Source of the DNA: Akkermansia muciniphila
GTDB lineage: Bacteria > Verrucomicrobiota > Verrucomicrobiia > Limisphaerales > SXTU01
DNA length: 46,617 bases
Direction: 5' to 3'
Assembly: GCA_945874145.1 (NCBI GenBank)
Contig: CAMCFN010000033.1
Span: 1 to 46,617 of the forward strand
The notes below the pieces were generated by a model. It was not told the origin of the DNA. It did no database searches and worked only from the letters and a program-made list of their open reading frames with translations. The translations under genes and the position numbers were made by a program. How positions within the stretch are numbered: position 1 is the stretch's first letter; the number at the start of each line of letters is the position of its first letter. Shown in pieces: positions 1-8,800 of the stretch.

Positions 1-195
1 GACGATCATTTCGGAGGGGGCGTCGAGCAGCAGCTTGCCGCCGAGCTTTTTCGCGCCCTGCGAGTGGCATTCGTAGCACTGCTTCACGAGAACAGGGCGA
101 ATCTTTGACTCAAAGAAGGCTCGCTGGTCAGGCGTCATATCCGCGCATAATGCGTGAGCAGTGAGCAGGAACAGAGCTGAGAGCGACGCCTTCAT
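1..195 (-). CDS. PSCyt1 planctomycete-type cytochrome protein, N-terminal fragment
   Basis: This is the first 65 codons of a gene running off the left edge. Translation from the ATG at 193-195 gives a Sec signal peptide (MKASLSALFLLTAHALC) followed by 'FFESKIRPVLVKQCYECH'. That is the start of a PSCyt1 domain (PF07635) with a c-type haem motif C40-x-x-C43-H44. In this family the domain usually precedes DUF1549 and DUF1553, or WD40 repeats, but the part that would decide lies outside the window. It closely resembles the N-terminus of the protein at 11475-14414. It is the last visible gene of the long minus-strand run, 49 bp after the beta-helix gene. Function unknown; periplasmic haem binding is inferred from the motif. 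Confidence 0.88.
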   Translation of the reverse strand, partial: MKASLSALFLLTAHALCADMTPDQRAFFESKIRPVLVKQCYECHSQGAKKLGGKLLLDAPSEMIV

Positions 196-244
196 GAAGG
201 GCAGACCATACGGACCAACAGTCGATCTTTTGCCTCCAAATCGC

Positions 245-1294
245 TCACCGAGGATCAACACCATTAACGCCGTCCTTTTCCTCGACGGGCAGCCTTGGCT
301 TTGACGCTTGCGGCCTGTCCTCGGCAAACCAGCGGTTGTTCTCAAAGCGGAAGGTCTCTGGCGCGGTGCCGTCACCGATGTTGATGTCGATTTGAACCTG
401 GGAGCGGCGGAAGGTGACCTTGTTGCCTTTGATGAGAACATAGCTGCAAGGCCTGAATCCGGGGCCTTTGGTTTCTTGAAGAATTCGGAATATCCATTTT
501 TCCGGAAACAAAACGGTGTTGTTGGTGAACTCAGCTCCTTCGACACCCACAAAAGCTGCAGCACACAGACCGCCCTCAATGAGGTTGTTGGTCACCACGA
601 TGCTGCTGGCTTCTTGCATAGCCCCCTGCGGACGGAAAAAGGCCAGACCCGTGGAGCCGCCGACATTGATGGGACGCTCCCCCGCGTTTGTGAAATGGCA
701 TTTTTCGACGATGACATCGCCGGAGCCGCCTTTGAGCTGGATGCCAGCACTGGCGGTGAAGCCTTCTTTGCCGATGAACTTGCAGCCGGTGATGAGCGAG
801 TGATGGCAGCCGACGAAGTCGATGCCCTGCCCACCCCAGCCAGTGATGGTGCAATCGCGGATCGTCACTTTGTCGAGACCGGAGCACTTGATGCCGTCGT
901 GATTGCCCTTGGGGCCGATGTCGCTGATCTCGACATGTTCAATGGTGATGCCGGTGGTGGGATTCGCCAAATCACCGCCATCGTCGAGATTGAGGCCGTT
1001 GCCCGTCTGCCCGCTGATCCGCAGATTTCGCAGAGTGAGGTTGTTGCAGCGCGAGAAATGCCACGCGTTGGCTCCGCCTTTGAAGTGCGGTGGATTTTTC
1101 GGATCCAGCGCTTCAACGGTGAGCTTTTCGACGCCGCTGACATGATGACCGCCGGGATAGTCGCCAGAAGCGATTTTGAGCGTGGTGTCGGGTTTGAGAC
1201 CGAGCAAAGCGGTGCGCAACGAATTTCCATCACGCACGATGACATCACTGGCGTCCGCCAAACTGCCGAGGAGCAGGAACAGCAGCGTTCTCAT
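245..1294 (-). CDS. secreted right-handed parallel beta-helix protein
   Basis: A 349-aa protein with a short signal peptide (MRTLLFLLLGSLADA). The body, about residues 60-310, is a series of short beta-strand repeats such as 'LTLRNLRISGQ', 'ITIEHVEISD', 'VTIRDCTITG' and 'VIVEKCHFTNAG', typical of PbH1 repeats in polysaccharide lyases, pectinases and related right-handed beta-helix proteins. No specific lyase catalytic set could be assigned, so substrate is not claimed. The ATG overlaps the stop of the upstream gene in ATGA (1291-1294), indicating translational coupling. It could be a carbohydrate-active enzyme or a structural surface protein. Confidence 0.85.
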   Translation of the reverse strand: MRTLLFLLLGSLADASDVIVRDGNSLRTALLGLKPDTTLKIASGDYPGGHHVSGVEKLTVEALDPKNPPHFKGGANAWHFSRCNNLTLRNLRISGQTGNGLNLDDGGDLANPTTGITIEHVEISDIGPKGNHDGIKCSGLDKVTIRDCTITGWGGQGIDFVGCHHSLITGCKFIGKEGFTASAGIQLKGGSGDVIVEKCHFTNAGERPINVGGSTGLAFFRPQGAMQEASSIVVTNNLIEGGLCAAAFVGVEGAEFTNNTVLFPEKWIFRILQETKGPGFRPCSYVLIKGNKVTFRRSQVQIDINIGDGTAPETFRFENNRWFAEDRPQASKPRLPVEEKDGVNGVDPR

Positions 1295-1899
1295 GGCTTC
1301 GCGAGGCCTTCGGGCAGTTGGGCGAGTCGTTCGAGTTCAGTGACTTCGTGGAAGAACCATGGCTTGGAATCCTTGATCTTGAAGATGATCGTCTTGCTGG
1401 CGTATTTCAGGCCGTCGTGCTCTTTCCAGTCGGCGAAGCGGTAGAAGTCACCACGCCAGTCAAGGCGGTGCAGGAGGTTGGTTTCCTTGTCGAAGTAGAA
1501 CTTCATGGCGGGATCGACGCTGCCGCTGACTTGCAGGCCAAAGCAGGCTTTGCCTTCGTCGGTGAGATCTGGGATGACCTCGATCTTCGACTTTTCATCG
1601 ACCAGCAGATCAAGGGACCAGGCGCGCACGTCGTCTTTGGCAGGTTCGGCACCGCGTTCCTTCTTGTTGATCCACCATTTGTCAGGCTGCGAGAGGATGG
1701 ACTCGCGCGTGGACCGTTTTTTGCCCTCAGCAGGCTCCGGTGTGCTGCCGAAATGGAAAACTTCTTTGATGCGGAAGTTTTTGAGCAGTTTGTCCTTCCC
1801 GCCGACGGCGACGAGGGCTTTTTCGACGAGCGGGGTCGGGTCAGCAGTCTGGGCGAACGTGGTTGTGACAATCAGCAGAGGAAGGATGAAGCGGAGCAT
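1291..1899 (-). CDS. secreted LolA-like / DUF4292-like hypothetical protein
   Basis: A 202-aa protein with a signal peptide (MLRFILPLLIVTTTFAQ). 'PLVEKALVAVGGKDKLLKNFRIKEVFHFG' is followed by short strand segments ('KFYFDKETNLLHRLDW', 'KYASKTIIFKIKDSKPWFFHEVTELE'). This resembles the LolA/LolB-type half-barrel family often annotated 'outer membrane lipoprotein-sorting protein'. No lipobox is visible, so it is probably soluble in the periplasm. It overlaps the beta-helix gene downstream by 4 bp. Family assignment rests on overall pattern rather than a diagnostic motif; role unknown. Confidence 0.7.
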   Translation of the reverse strand: MLRFILPLLIVTTTFAQTADPTPLVEKALVAVGGKDKLLKNFRIKEVFHFGSTPEPAEGKKRSTRESILSQPDKWWINKKERGAEPAKDDVRAWSLDLLVDEKSKIEVIPDLTDEGKACFGLQVSGSVDPAMKFYFDKETNLLHRLDWRGDFYRFADWKEHDGLKYASKTIIFKIKDSKPWFFHEVTELERLAQLPEGLAKP

Positions 1900-1966
1900 G
1901 GTGGATAAGCACGAAACGATTTGTGGAGACCATTTCTTCCTTTCACAAACGCCGCGCCCACTTTGA

Positions 1967-2632
1967 CTACTTCTCCAAAGCCTTCATCAGCGCCCCCGCG
2001 ATAGCTGCCATGCCTTGATCGCCGGGATGATTGGCGACTCCGGCGTGTTTGAAGGGACGCTCAGAGCGGGCAAAGTTTTTCTCGTTCTTGCCAAGGGCGC
2101 TGATGTCCACGGAGATGCCGTCCACGGCGGCACTGGCACCTCGCAAAGCCTCGTCCTTGGCCGCATCGGCCCAGAAGCAACTGCGCACGAGGATCTTCGG
2201 CTTCTGAGCGCCTTTGAGCGTGGTCAGCAGCTTCGTGACAGCTTCCTGGAACTTTGTTTTCTCTTCTGCCGTCTTCATTGCGGGCACGTTTTCACTGATG
2301 GCCAGCACGATGAGGTCGGCCTTGAAGTCGATGGCTTCCTTCAGCTTCGCGGCGAAGTCGTAGCCAGCATACGCACGCTCGAAGTCGGCGATGTTTTTGA
2401 CGAGGATCGTCGGCGCGGAGCCTTGCTTCTGCGCGAGCGAGGCCGTGAAGACATGCGCATAGTCCTTCGCTTCCGCACTCGCTGCCATGCCCCAATTGCC
2501 GCTCCAGTCGATGTCTGCCTTGGGGCCGTGTTTGGTGATGCTGTTGCCGAGGAAGAGGACCTTTTTGAAAGGGGTCTGTGCAAAAGTCTGGCTGACAAAG
2601 CAGGCGATGAGGAGGATGAGGTGGCGTGTCAT
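1967..2632 (-). CDS. secreted SGNH/GDSL-like hydrolase
   Basis: A 221-aa protein with a signal peptide (MTRHLILLIACFVSQTFA). Block I is 'VLFLGNSIT' with probable nucleophile Ser31. The C-terminal His-containing block is 'VANHPGDQGMAAIAGALMKA'. SGNH hydrolases are esterases/acetylesterases acting on lipids or acetylated glycans. The usual catalytic Asp three residues before His (DxxH) is not present in 'GVANHP', so the triad may be variant; the family still fits by block I and the HPGDxGM ending. It lies 9 bp after the alpha/beta-hydrolase gene, in the same run. Substrate not known. Confidence 0.8.
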   Translation of the reverse strand: MTRHLILLIACFVSQTFAQTPFKKVLFLGNSITKHGPKADIDWSGNWGMAASAEAKDYAHVFTASLAQKQGSAPTILVKNIADFERAYAGYDFAAKLKEAIDFKADLIVLAISENVPAMKTAEEKTKFQEAVTKLLTTLKGAQKPKILVRSCFWADAAKDEALRGASAAVDGISVDISALGKNEKNFARSERPFKHAGVANHPGDQGMAAIAGALMKALEK

Positions 2633-2641
2633 GAAAGTTGT

Positions 2642-4516
2642 TTAGCGTGCTGTTTGGCGCATCACCCAGTCCCAGCGCTCGCTGGCCTGCTTGAGCTGCG
2701 GTTCGAGATCGGCGTCGGTGAGGAAACGCTGCTTAACCAGCTTTTCCACCGCCGCTTTCACTTGGTCGAGATAGGCATCTTTGCTGCCGTAGCGCTCTTC
2801 GAGAGACAAACGCGGATCATTCGCCGCTTCACGCTCGGCTTGAGTCTTCGCAAACGGCACCCAAGCGCCGCGCAGCAGGTAAAACTCATGCGGCGAGCCA
2901 AACTCAGCCGGGCGAAACACCCAGCCGGTGCCTGTGCCGAGCGGCACGGCCACATCCGGCACGCGAATGCCGCCCAAATCGTTGCCATCGGCATCACATT
3001 GCGGCACGAGCAGTGGCAACTCAGTGCCTTCACCTCCGCCGCCGGGGAGTTGAGAATTGCGGATGCGTCCACCGGCTTTGATCGCGTTCGGCGCGGCCAA
3101 ACCGGGCACTTTGGGCCATCGCACCTCGCTGACGGGCACCAGTGTGCCATCGCTGAGCTTTGGATGTACGCTCGCAGGTGGTTCGGTGCCTTTGCTGACC
3201 CAGCGATGCATCGCCAGACGCAGCGCGAGGATGGCAGGATTCGCATTCACGGGATTCGCGAGTGACGAGCCTTTCACCTGCGAAGTCGGCGGAAACGAAG
3301 CGGGTCCATGCGAGGTGCTCGCGAAGAAATACGAGCGCACATTCTCCGGCAGCGCGATGTCTTGCTTCCCATCCGGCGTCGTGTGCGTGAGCGCGCCGAC
3401 TCGCCCCGCGCCCCAGTATTCCGCAGCCATGTTGGTGTAAAAGATCTTCGGCGCATGCTTCACGCGCGCGTTTTCGAGCACGCCTTCGCTTTGACCGCTC
3501 ACCGCATCCGGCTGCGCCGTGTCGGCAAAGGGATACGAGGCCGTGTAATAGCCCGAAATGGCCCGCGGCGTGCACCAGCGCTGATTCAGCACAAGCCGGC
3601 CTGCACCCGCGACGTGCGACAGGATGCCATCGAGCGCGATGCGGTCCTGCTCATCGCTGTTGAAGCCGAGATAGACAAAATCGCGCAAAAAGCGGCCGCA
3701 CTGCGATGCGCCAAACGCATACGCGTGCTTCACCTTGGCCGGTGAGGCCGGATCATGCTTCAGCCAGGCCACCGCATCGCGAATCGCCGCGTAGCCGAGC
3801 CCGGCGACCGGAGGCGCCTCGGACAAATAAAACACTTCGTAGGTCTTTCCGGGCTCAAAGCCGCCCTTGAGGCGAATGCGGCCGTTTTGCAGGCTCCAAA
3901 GCTCCCGAGGCACCTCTTTGCCCGCCGGATAAGCCGCTGCGTCGCGAATGATGAGACGACTTTCCGCGCCCGCGATGTCCACCGGCGGATAATCCGCGAG
4001 ATCGGTGAGTTCTTTGTCCTCCAACCGCTTGTCGGGTGCAAACGCCGCGCTCACCACACCGCGAATCGCGCTGCCATCGGCATTTCGCGCGCGCGGCACC
4101 TCAAGGCGCAGCGTGTCCTTCTTTGCCAGCACATCAAACTCCCAGCCGACATTCAGCATCGTGAATCCTTTCTCCATGAACGCGGCAGGCAGACTGGCCC
4201 GGCCACCACGATTCGGGATCTCCACCCACACCGCGCCGTTGCTGCGCGAGTCCTCTTTCGGCTTCCACAGCCGCAAATCGGCCGTGAAGCTCACTTTGCC
4301 CTCCGCATTCACCGGCGCGAGGCCGACATCCGCGATGATCGCATTTTGCGGCAGCTTCGGATCGATTTCGAAATGCAGTTTGCCGCTGATGATCTCGTAG
4401 TCCGATTTCGCGACTGCCGTGCGGCTGGCAACGTCCACCCGCACGACCGCTGCGTGAGCGGAAATGGAAAGCAGCAGGAAGAAGAGACTGGTCAGGTGGC
4501 GAATCGAGAGGGCCAT
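2642..4516 (-). CDS. secreted alpha/beta-hydrolase domain protein (Abhydrolase_10-like)
   Basis: A 624-aa protein with a signal peptide (ending near HAA, residue 23). A beta-rich N-terminal part (about 25-230) precedes an alpha/beta-hydrolase domain with nucleophile elbow 'YAFGASQCGRFLRDF', Ser271. The overall layout, including 'NRGGRASLPAAFMEKGFTMLNVGWEFD', matches large 'alpha/beta hydrolase domain-containing' proteins of unknown substrate in soil bacteria. Near residue 485, 'GRIRNSQLPGGGG' contains the peptide IRNSQL that is also encoded by the heptamer array inside the 1406-aa gene, which may mark a repeat-derived insertion. Its start is 2 bp past the stop of the DUF1552 gene, so the two are probably co-transcribed. 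Confidence 0.82.
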   Translation of the reverse strand: MALSIRHLTSLFFLLLSISAHAAVVRVDVASRTAVAKSDYEIISGKLHFEIDPKLPQNAIIADVGLAPVNAEGKVSFTADLRLWKPKEDSRSNGAVWVEIPNRGGRASLPAAFMEKGFTMLNVGWEFDVLAKKDTLRLEVPRARNADGSAIRGVVSAAFAPDKRLEDKELTDLADYPPVDIAGAESRLIIRDAAAYPAGKEVPRELWSLQNGRIRLKGGFEPGKTYEVFYLSEAPPVAGLGYAAIRDAVAWLKHDPASPAKVKHAYAFGASQCGRFLRDFVYLGFNSDEQDRIALDGILSHVAGAGRLVLNQRWCTPRAISGYYTASYPFADTAQPDAVSGQSEGVLENARVKHAPKIFYTNMAAEYWGAGRVGALTHTTPDGKQDIALPENVRSYFFASTSHGPASFPPTSQVKGSSLANPVNANPAILALRLAMHRWVSKGTEPPASVHPKLSDGTLVPVSEVRWPKVPGLAAPNAIKAGGRIRNSQLPGGGGEGTELPLLVPQCDADGNDLGGIRVPDVAVPLGTGTGWVFRPAEFGSPHEFYLLRGAWVPFAKTQAEREAANDPRLSLEERYGSKDAYLDQVKAAVEKLVKQRFLTDADLEPQLKQASERWDWVMRQTAR

Positions 4517-4518
4517 GC

Positions 4519-5850
4519 TTAGACCTCTTCGAGCATCTTTTGAGCGTCGCCAAAGGTTTTTGGGCGCACTTCCATCTTGTCCATCATCGACATGAAGAGT
4601 CGGCAGAGCTGGCGCTCGGGCTTGTCCTTGTAGTCGAGCGTGCGGCCCGTTTTGAGACGGCCACCGGCACCGCCGAGCACGATGATGGGCAGTTCGTCGT
4701 TGTTGTGCTTGGCACCGGCCATCATGCTGGAGCAGTGCATGAGCATGGTGTTGTCGAGCAAGGTGCGCGGACCTTCCTGGATTGCGTCGAGCTTCCGCGC
4801 AATGTAGGCGAGTTGCTCCATGAAGAACTGGTTCACCTTCAGCCAGTCCTCGCCGTCACTGTGTGAGAGGAGGTGGTGAATCATGTAGTCAATGCCGTTC
4901 CCCTTCTGCTGCACGCTGGGCAGGTTCGGGAAACGCAGCGCGCTGTGGTCGTTGTTCAGCTTGAGCGTCGTGATGCGCGTGGTGTCCGTCTGGAAGCCCA
5001 GCACGAGCAGGTCGCACATGAGCCGCATATGCTCGCCGACGTCCTGCGGGATGCCGTCGGCGGGACGCGCGATGTTTGGCTTCTCGAGTGTAGGCCGCCA
5101 GCCTTGCACCTCGCCGCGTTTGCCGGCGTTCTCGATGCGCTTCTCCACGTCGCGCACGGAGTCGAGATACTCGTCGAGCTTGCGCTGGTCGGCGGCGCTG
5201 ATTTGGCGGCGCAGGCCGGTGGCGTCGGCGAGCACGGCATCGAGCACGCTCTTGTCGCCGGGTGTGACGGCGTCCTTGAACAAGCGGTCGAAGGCCAGCG
5301 CGGGGTAAAGCTCCAGCGGCGTCGGCGTCGTGGGCGAACTCCACGAAATGTGCGAGCTGTAGAGCATCGAGTAGTTCTTGTGGACGGACGGGTTCGAGTG
5401 CTCGCAGCCCAGCACGAGGCTCGGCACCTTCGTCGAGCGTCCGTAAGTCTGCGCGAGCAACTGGTCGAAGCTCGTGCCGGAGCGAATCTCGCCGCCCGAC
5501 GCGATGGGCGCGCCTGAAAGCATGTTGCCCGTCTGCGAGCTGTGGATGTTTCCCTTGCGCGCCTCCTCGTGATACAGGCCGCGCACGAAAGTCAGCTTCT
5601 CGCGGAAATCCGCCAGCGGCGTAAGCACACGGCCGAGTTCCATCGCCTTGCCTTCGCCCTTGGCCCACCACTCCTTCGAGTGAAAGCCGTTGCCGGAGAA
5701 GAGCACCGCGAGGCGCACGGGCGCTTCGCTCGCAGGCTTGCTCTTGCCGGGCTCATCGCCCCACACGTTGAAAGACTCCAGCCACGGCAGGGCCATGGTG
5801 ACGCCGACACCGCGCAGGAAAGCGCGGCGGTGGAAGTGATGTGTGCTCAT
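4519..5850 (-). CDS. DUF1552 family protein, Tat-exported
   Basis: A 443-aa protein from the ATG at 5848-5850. A longer frame upstream exists, but this ATG gives a proper leader and lies 10 bp after the preceding stop. The leader 'HHFHRRAFLRGVGVTMALPWLE' is a twin-arginine signal. The body ('FSGNGFHSKEWWAKGEGKA', 'LTFVRGLYHEEARKGN', 'HSSQTGNMLSG', 'TTRITTLKLNNDHS') is DUF1552 (PF07586), a family in Planctomycetota and Verrucomicrobiota almost always adjacent to a DUF1592-type cytochrome protein, as here. Biochemical function is not established. The Tat leader implies folding, perhaps with a cofactor, before export. Confidence 0.92.
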   Translation of the reverse strand: MSTHHFHRRAFLRGVGVTMALPWLESFNVWGDEPGKSKPASEAPVRLAVLFSGNGFHSKEWWAKGEGKAMELGRVLTPLADFREKLTFVRGLYHEEARKGNIHSSQTGNMLSGAPIASGGEIRSGTSFDQLLAQTYGRSTKVPSLVLGCEHSNPSVHKNYSMLYSSHISWSSPTTPTPLELYPALAFDRLFKDAVTPGDKSVLDAVLADATGLRRQISAADQRKLDEYLDSVRDVEKRIENAGKRGEVQGWRPTLEKPNIARPADGIPQDVGEHMRLMCDLLVLGFQTDTTRITTLKLNNDHSALRFPNLPSVQQKGNGIDYMIHHLLSHSDGEDWLKVNQFFMEQLAYIARKLDAIQEGPRTLLDNTMLMHCSSMMAGAKHNNDELPIIVLGGAGGRLKTGRTLDYKDKPERQLCRLFMSMMDKMEVRPKTFGDAQKMLEEV

Positions 5851-5860
5851 AGGTTGAGAG

Positions 5861-8800
5861 TCATTCAGTTGTGGCCAAGTCGCGCCCGCGTATCTCACGA
5901 AACTGCCGGCCGCGAACAATCATTTCGACGACGGTGCCCACGCGATGTTCGTTCGCTGCGAGCCGCTTCACCATCTCGTCGAGCAACGGCTGGTCGCTCA
6001 ACCGCACGCTGCGGCCGAGCGCGAAGCCCAGCAGCTTCCGGCAGAACTGACGTTCGAAGGCCTCGCGCCGCGTCGTGAGCAGGTAAGTTCGCAAGCCGTC
6101 GAGGCCGTCCAACTCCGTGCCGTCTGCCGTCCGCGTGCGCGAGTCAATCGGCAAGCCCGCCGAGTCCTTCGCGCGCAGCCGCCCGATGGCGTCGTAGCGC
6201 TCCAGCGCGAAGCCAAACGGGTCGATACGCGCGTGGCAGCCGGCGCACTTCGGGTCGCCGCTGTGCCGCTCGATGAGCGCGCGCTCGGTTAGACCAGCGG
6301 GCGCCTCCTCGGGCAACACCGGCACGCCCTTCGGCGGACGCGGCAAGCGCTCGCCGAGCAACGTTTCACTGAGCCAGTTGCCGCGCAGAATTGGGCTCGT
6401 GCGCGAGGCACCGCTCTGTTTCGCCAGCGTCGCGCCGAAGCCCAGCACGCCGCCGCGGCCTTGCGCGCGCACGCCCTCTATGCGGAGCCAAGTGGAGTCA
6501 GCAGCCAGAAGCCGGGAGTCGGGAGTCATGCCGTAGTGCTTCGCGAGCGTGCCGTTCACGAACGTGTAATCCGCGTCCAGCAGCGCCAGCACGGAGCCGT
6601 CGCGCTGGAAGAGGTCGGTGAAGAAGCGAATCGGCTCTTCGTTCAACGCGCCGCGCACGCTCTTGAACGTCGGGAAATGCCGCTCGCTCTTTTCGTCGAG
6701 CGTGTCGAGGTCGCGCGTGTGGAGCCACTGCGCGCCGAACTCCACGGCCAGCCGTCGCACGCGGGCGTCTTTGAGCATCCGACGCGTCTGGGCGGCGAGC
6801 ACGTCGGGATTGCGTAGCTTGCCAGCCGCAGCGAGCGACGCCAGTTCAGCATCCGGCGCGGACGACCACAGGAAGTAACTCAGCCGCGTGGCCAGCTCGG
6901 TGTCGTTCACCGGCGACTGCGCCTTGCCCGCCGCCGGCTGCTCGAATTTGTAGAGGAACGCCGGTGCCACGAACACGCGGGCCAGCGTCATGCGGATGGC
7001 CGTGTCATGCGGCAACTCCTGCGCACGAAGCTTGCGGTAGAGCGCTCCCAACTCCTCCCGCTCCGCGCTCTTGAGCGGGCGACGCCACGCGCGCTCGGCG
7101 AAGTTCACCACGGCTTCTAACTGCTTCGGCTCGGCGGCGAGCAGCTCTTTGCGGAAGGCCTCGGCGCGTTGCTTGATGGGCTCGCGCATCGGCGTGAAGG
7201 CGCTCGGGTCGGCATCCTGCGTGGCGTATTGCCAGAGCTGCTCGAAGGCATCCACGAGCTTGAGCGGGCTTTGACTGACGAAGTGCAGCTCGGCCCAGAG
7301 CCGCTCCAGCTCGGCGGTCTGCGCGTCGTCCAGCAGCAGGCGGCGAAGCTGGTCGTCCTCGCGATAATACAGCGTGAGCGTCACCACCTCGTCCACCGGG
7401 ACAATCTTCGTGTAGCAGAGCGCGGCGGGGAAAAGCTGGCGGAACTGGTCGAGCGCGGCCTCGGTGCGCTTCCGCGCCGCACTGCCGTCCGTCACGAGAA
7501 TGGGCGTGTCCGAACCGATGGGCCGCTCGCCGTCGGACCAGGTGCTCTTGCCGCCCAACTCCTTCGCCGCGCCCGCCGCAAGGCCCGAGGCGCTCGCGGG
7601 CTTCGTCGTGAGCACCTGCATTTGCACGCTGCCCTCCGCGCCGGTTTCACGATGCAGCGTGGCCGTGGCAACGAACTCGCAGCCCTCGACCAAGTCGGCG
7701 GGCAGGCGGACTTCGAGCACTGATGGCGCGCGAACGCAAAGGTTTGCGGCGGGGAGCGCGGAGCCGTTCGGGTGCTTGCCGAAGAGCGCGGGGTCGAGGC
7801 CGGGGGAATTGCTAATTGCTAATTGCGAATTACGAATCTCCGACGCGGGAGCGTTCGTTGAGTTCGCGAGTTGGCTCTTGAACAGCGGGCCACCGAGGGC
7901 GGTGAGCTGACGGTGCAGCAACGCGTCCGGTGCGTCCTTCGCCAAGCCGGCTGGGCCGCTCTCCAAGAGCTTCTGCACTGCGGCGGCGAGCTTGCCCTTC
8001 TCCGCCGCGTCGGCTGCGCCGCGCCACTTGGCCAGTAGTGAACCAGCCGGGACAATCGAGTCCGCACCGCCGCCGGTGTCCGGCTCGCTGTAGAAATGCC
8101 AGACGCCGGGGTTGCCCAGCAGGTCCGCGTGCGGGTTGCCTGCGAGGATGTTCGGCGAGACGTCGCGGGCGAGGTTCCACTGCTTGCCGTCGTCGGCCTT
8201 GATGTCGAAGTCCACCGCCGTCATGTCGCACGAGTGGTTGCCGTCGCGCGGACCGATGACGACGGAGAGCAAGTCGCCGGGCTGAACGGCGAAGCCTTCC
8301 TGCGGCTGGACTTTCACTTCCTTCGCGCCTTGCGCTGTGCCGGACGCGAGGCGCTGGCGCGTGCTGCCGCGGCGGAGTTCCAAGGACCACGTCACGCCGT
8401 TGCCGCACTCGGGGTGCACAGGTTGCACGGTCGCCGCAACACGCACGGTGGCGGCGACGGGGCTGTTCCAGCCGATGCACACGCGCAGCTTCGGCGAGGG
8501 GTGAACGCCGACGCTGTGCGGCTTCATGTGGCCGGGGATGCGGACCGCGTTGTCGGAGGAATTCGCCAGCACGCTCAAGGCATCCGCGCCGGTCCAGCCC
8601 TTAATGAAGTCGTAGTTGTTCGCGCTCTCGGCCTTCTTCGTCATGTGCGAAGTTACGCGAACCGGGCCGCCGCCAATGCCGAGGTAATCCAGCCACGCGG
8701 TGAGCAACACAGCCTCGACGCCGTGCTTCTGCGCGAGGGCGGCAACCCCGCTGCGGTCGGGAAACGCGCTGGCCTCGTCCGCTGCGGCAAGGCACTTGGC

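Noticed and set aside
2015-3265. 416-codon plus-strand frame
   Set aside because: Antisense across two real minus-strand genes with signal peptides and catalytic motifs.
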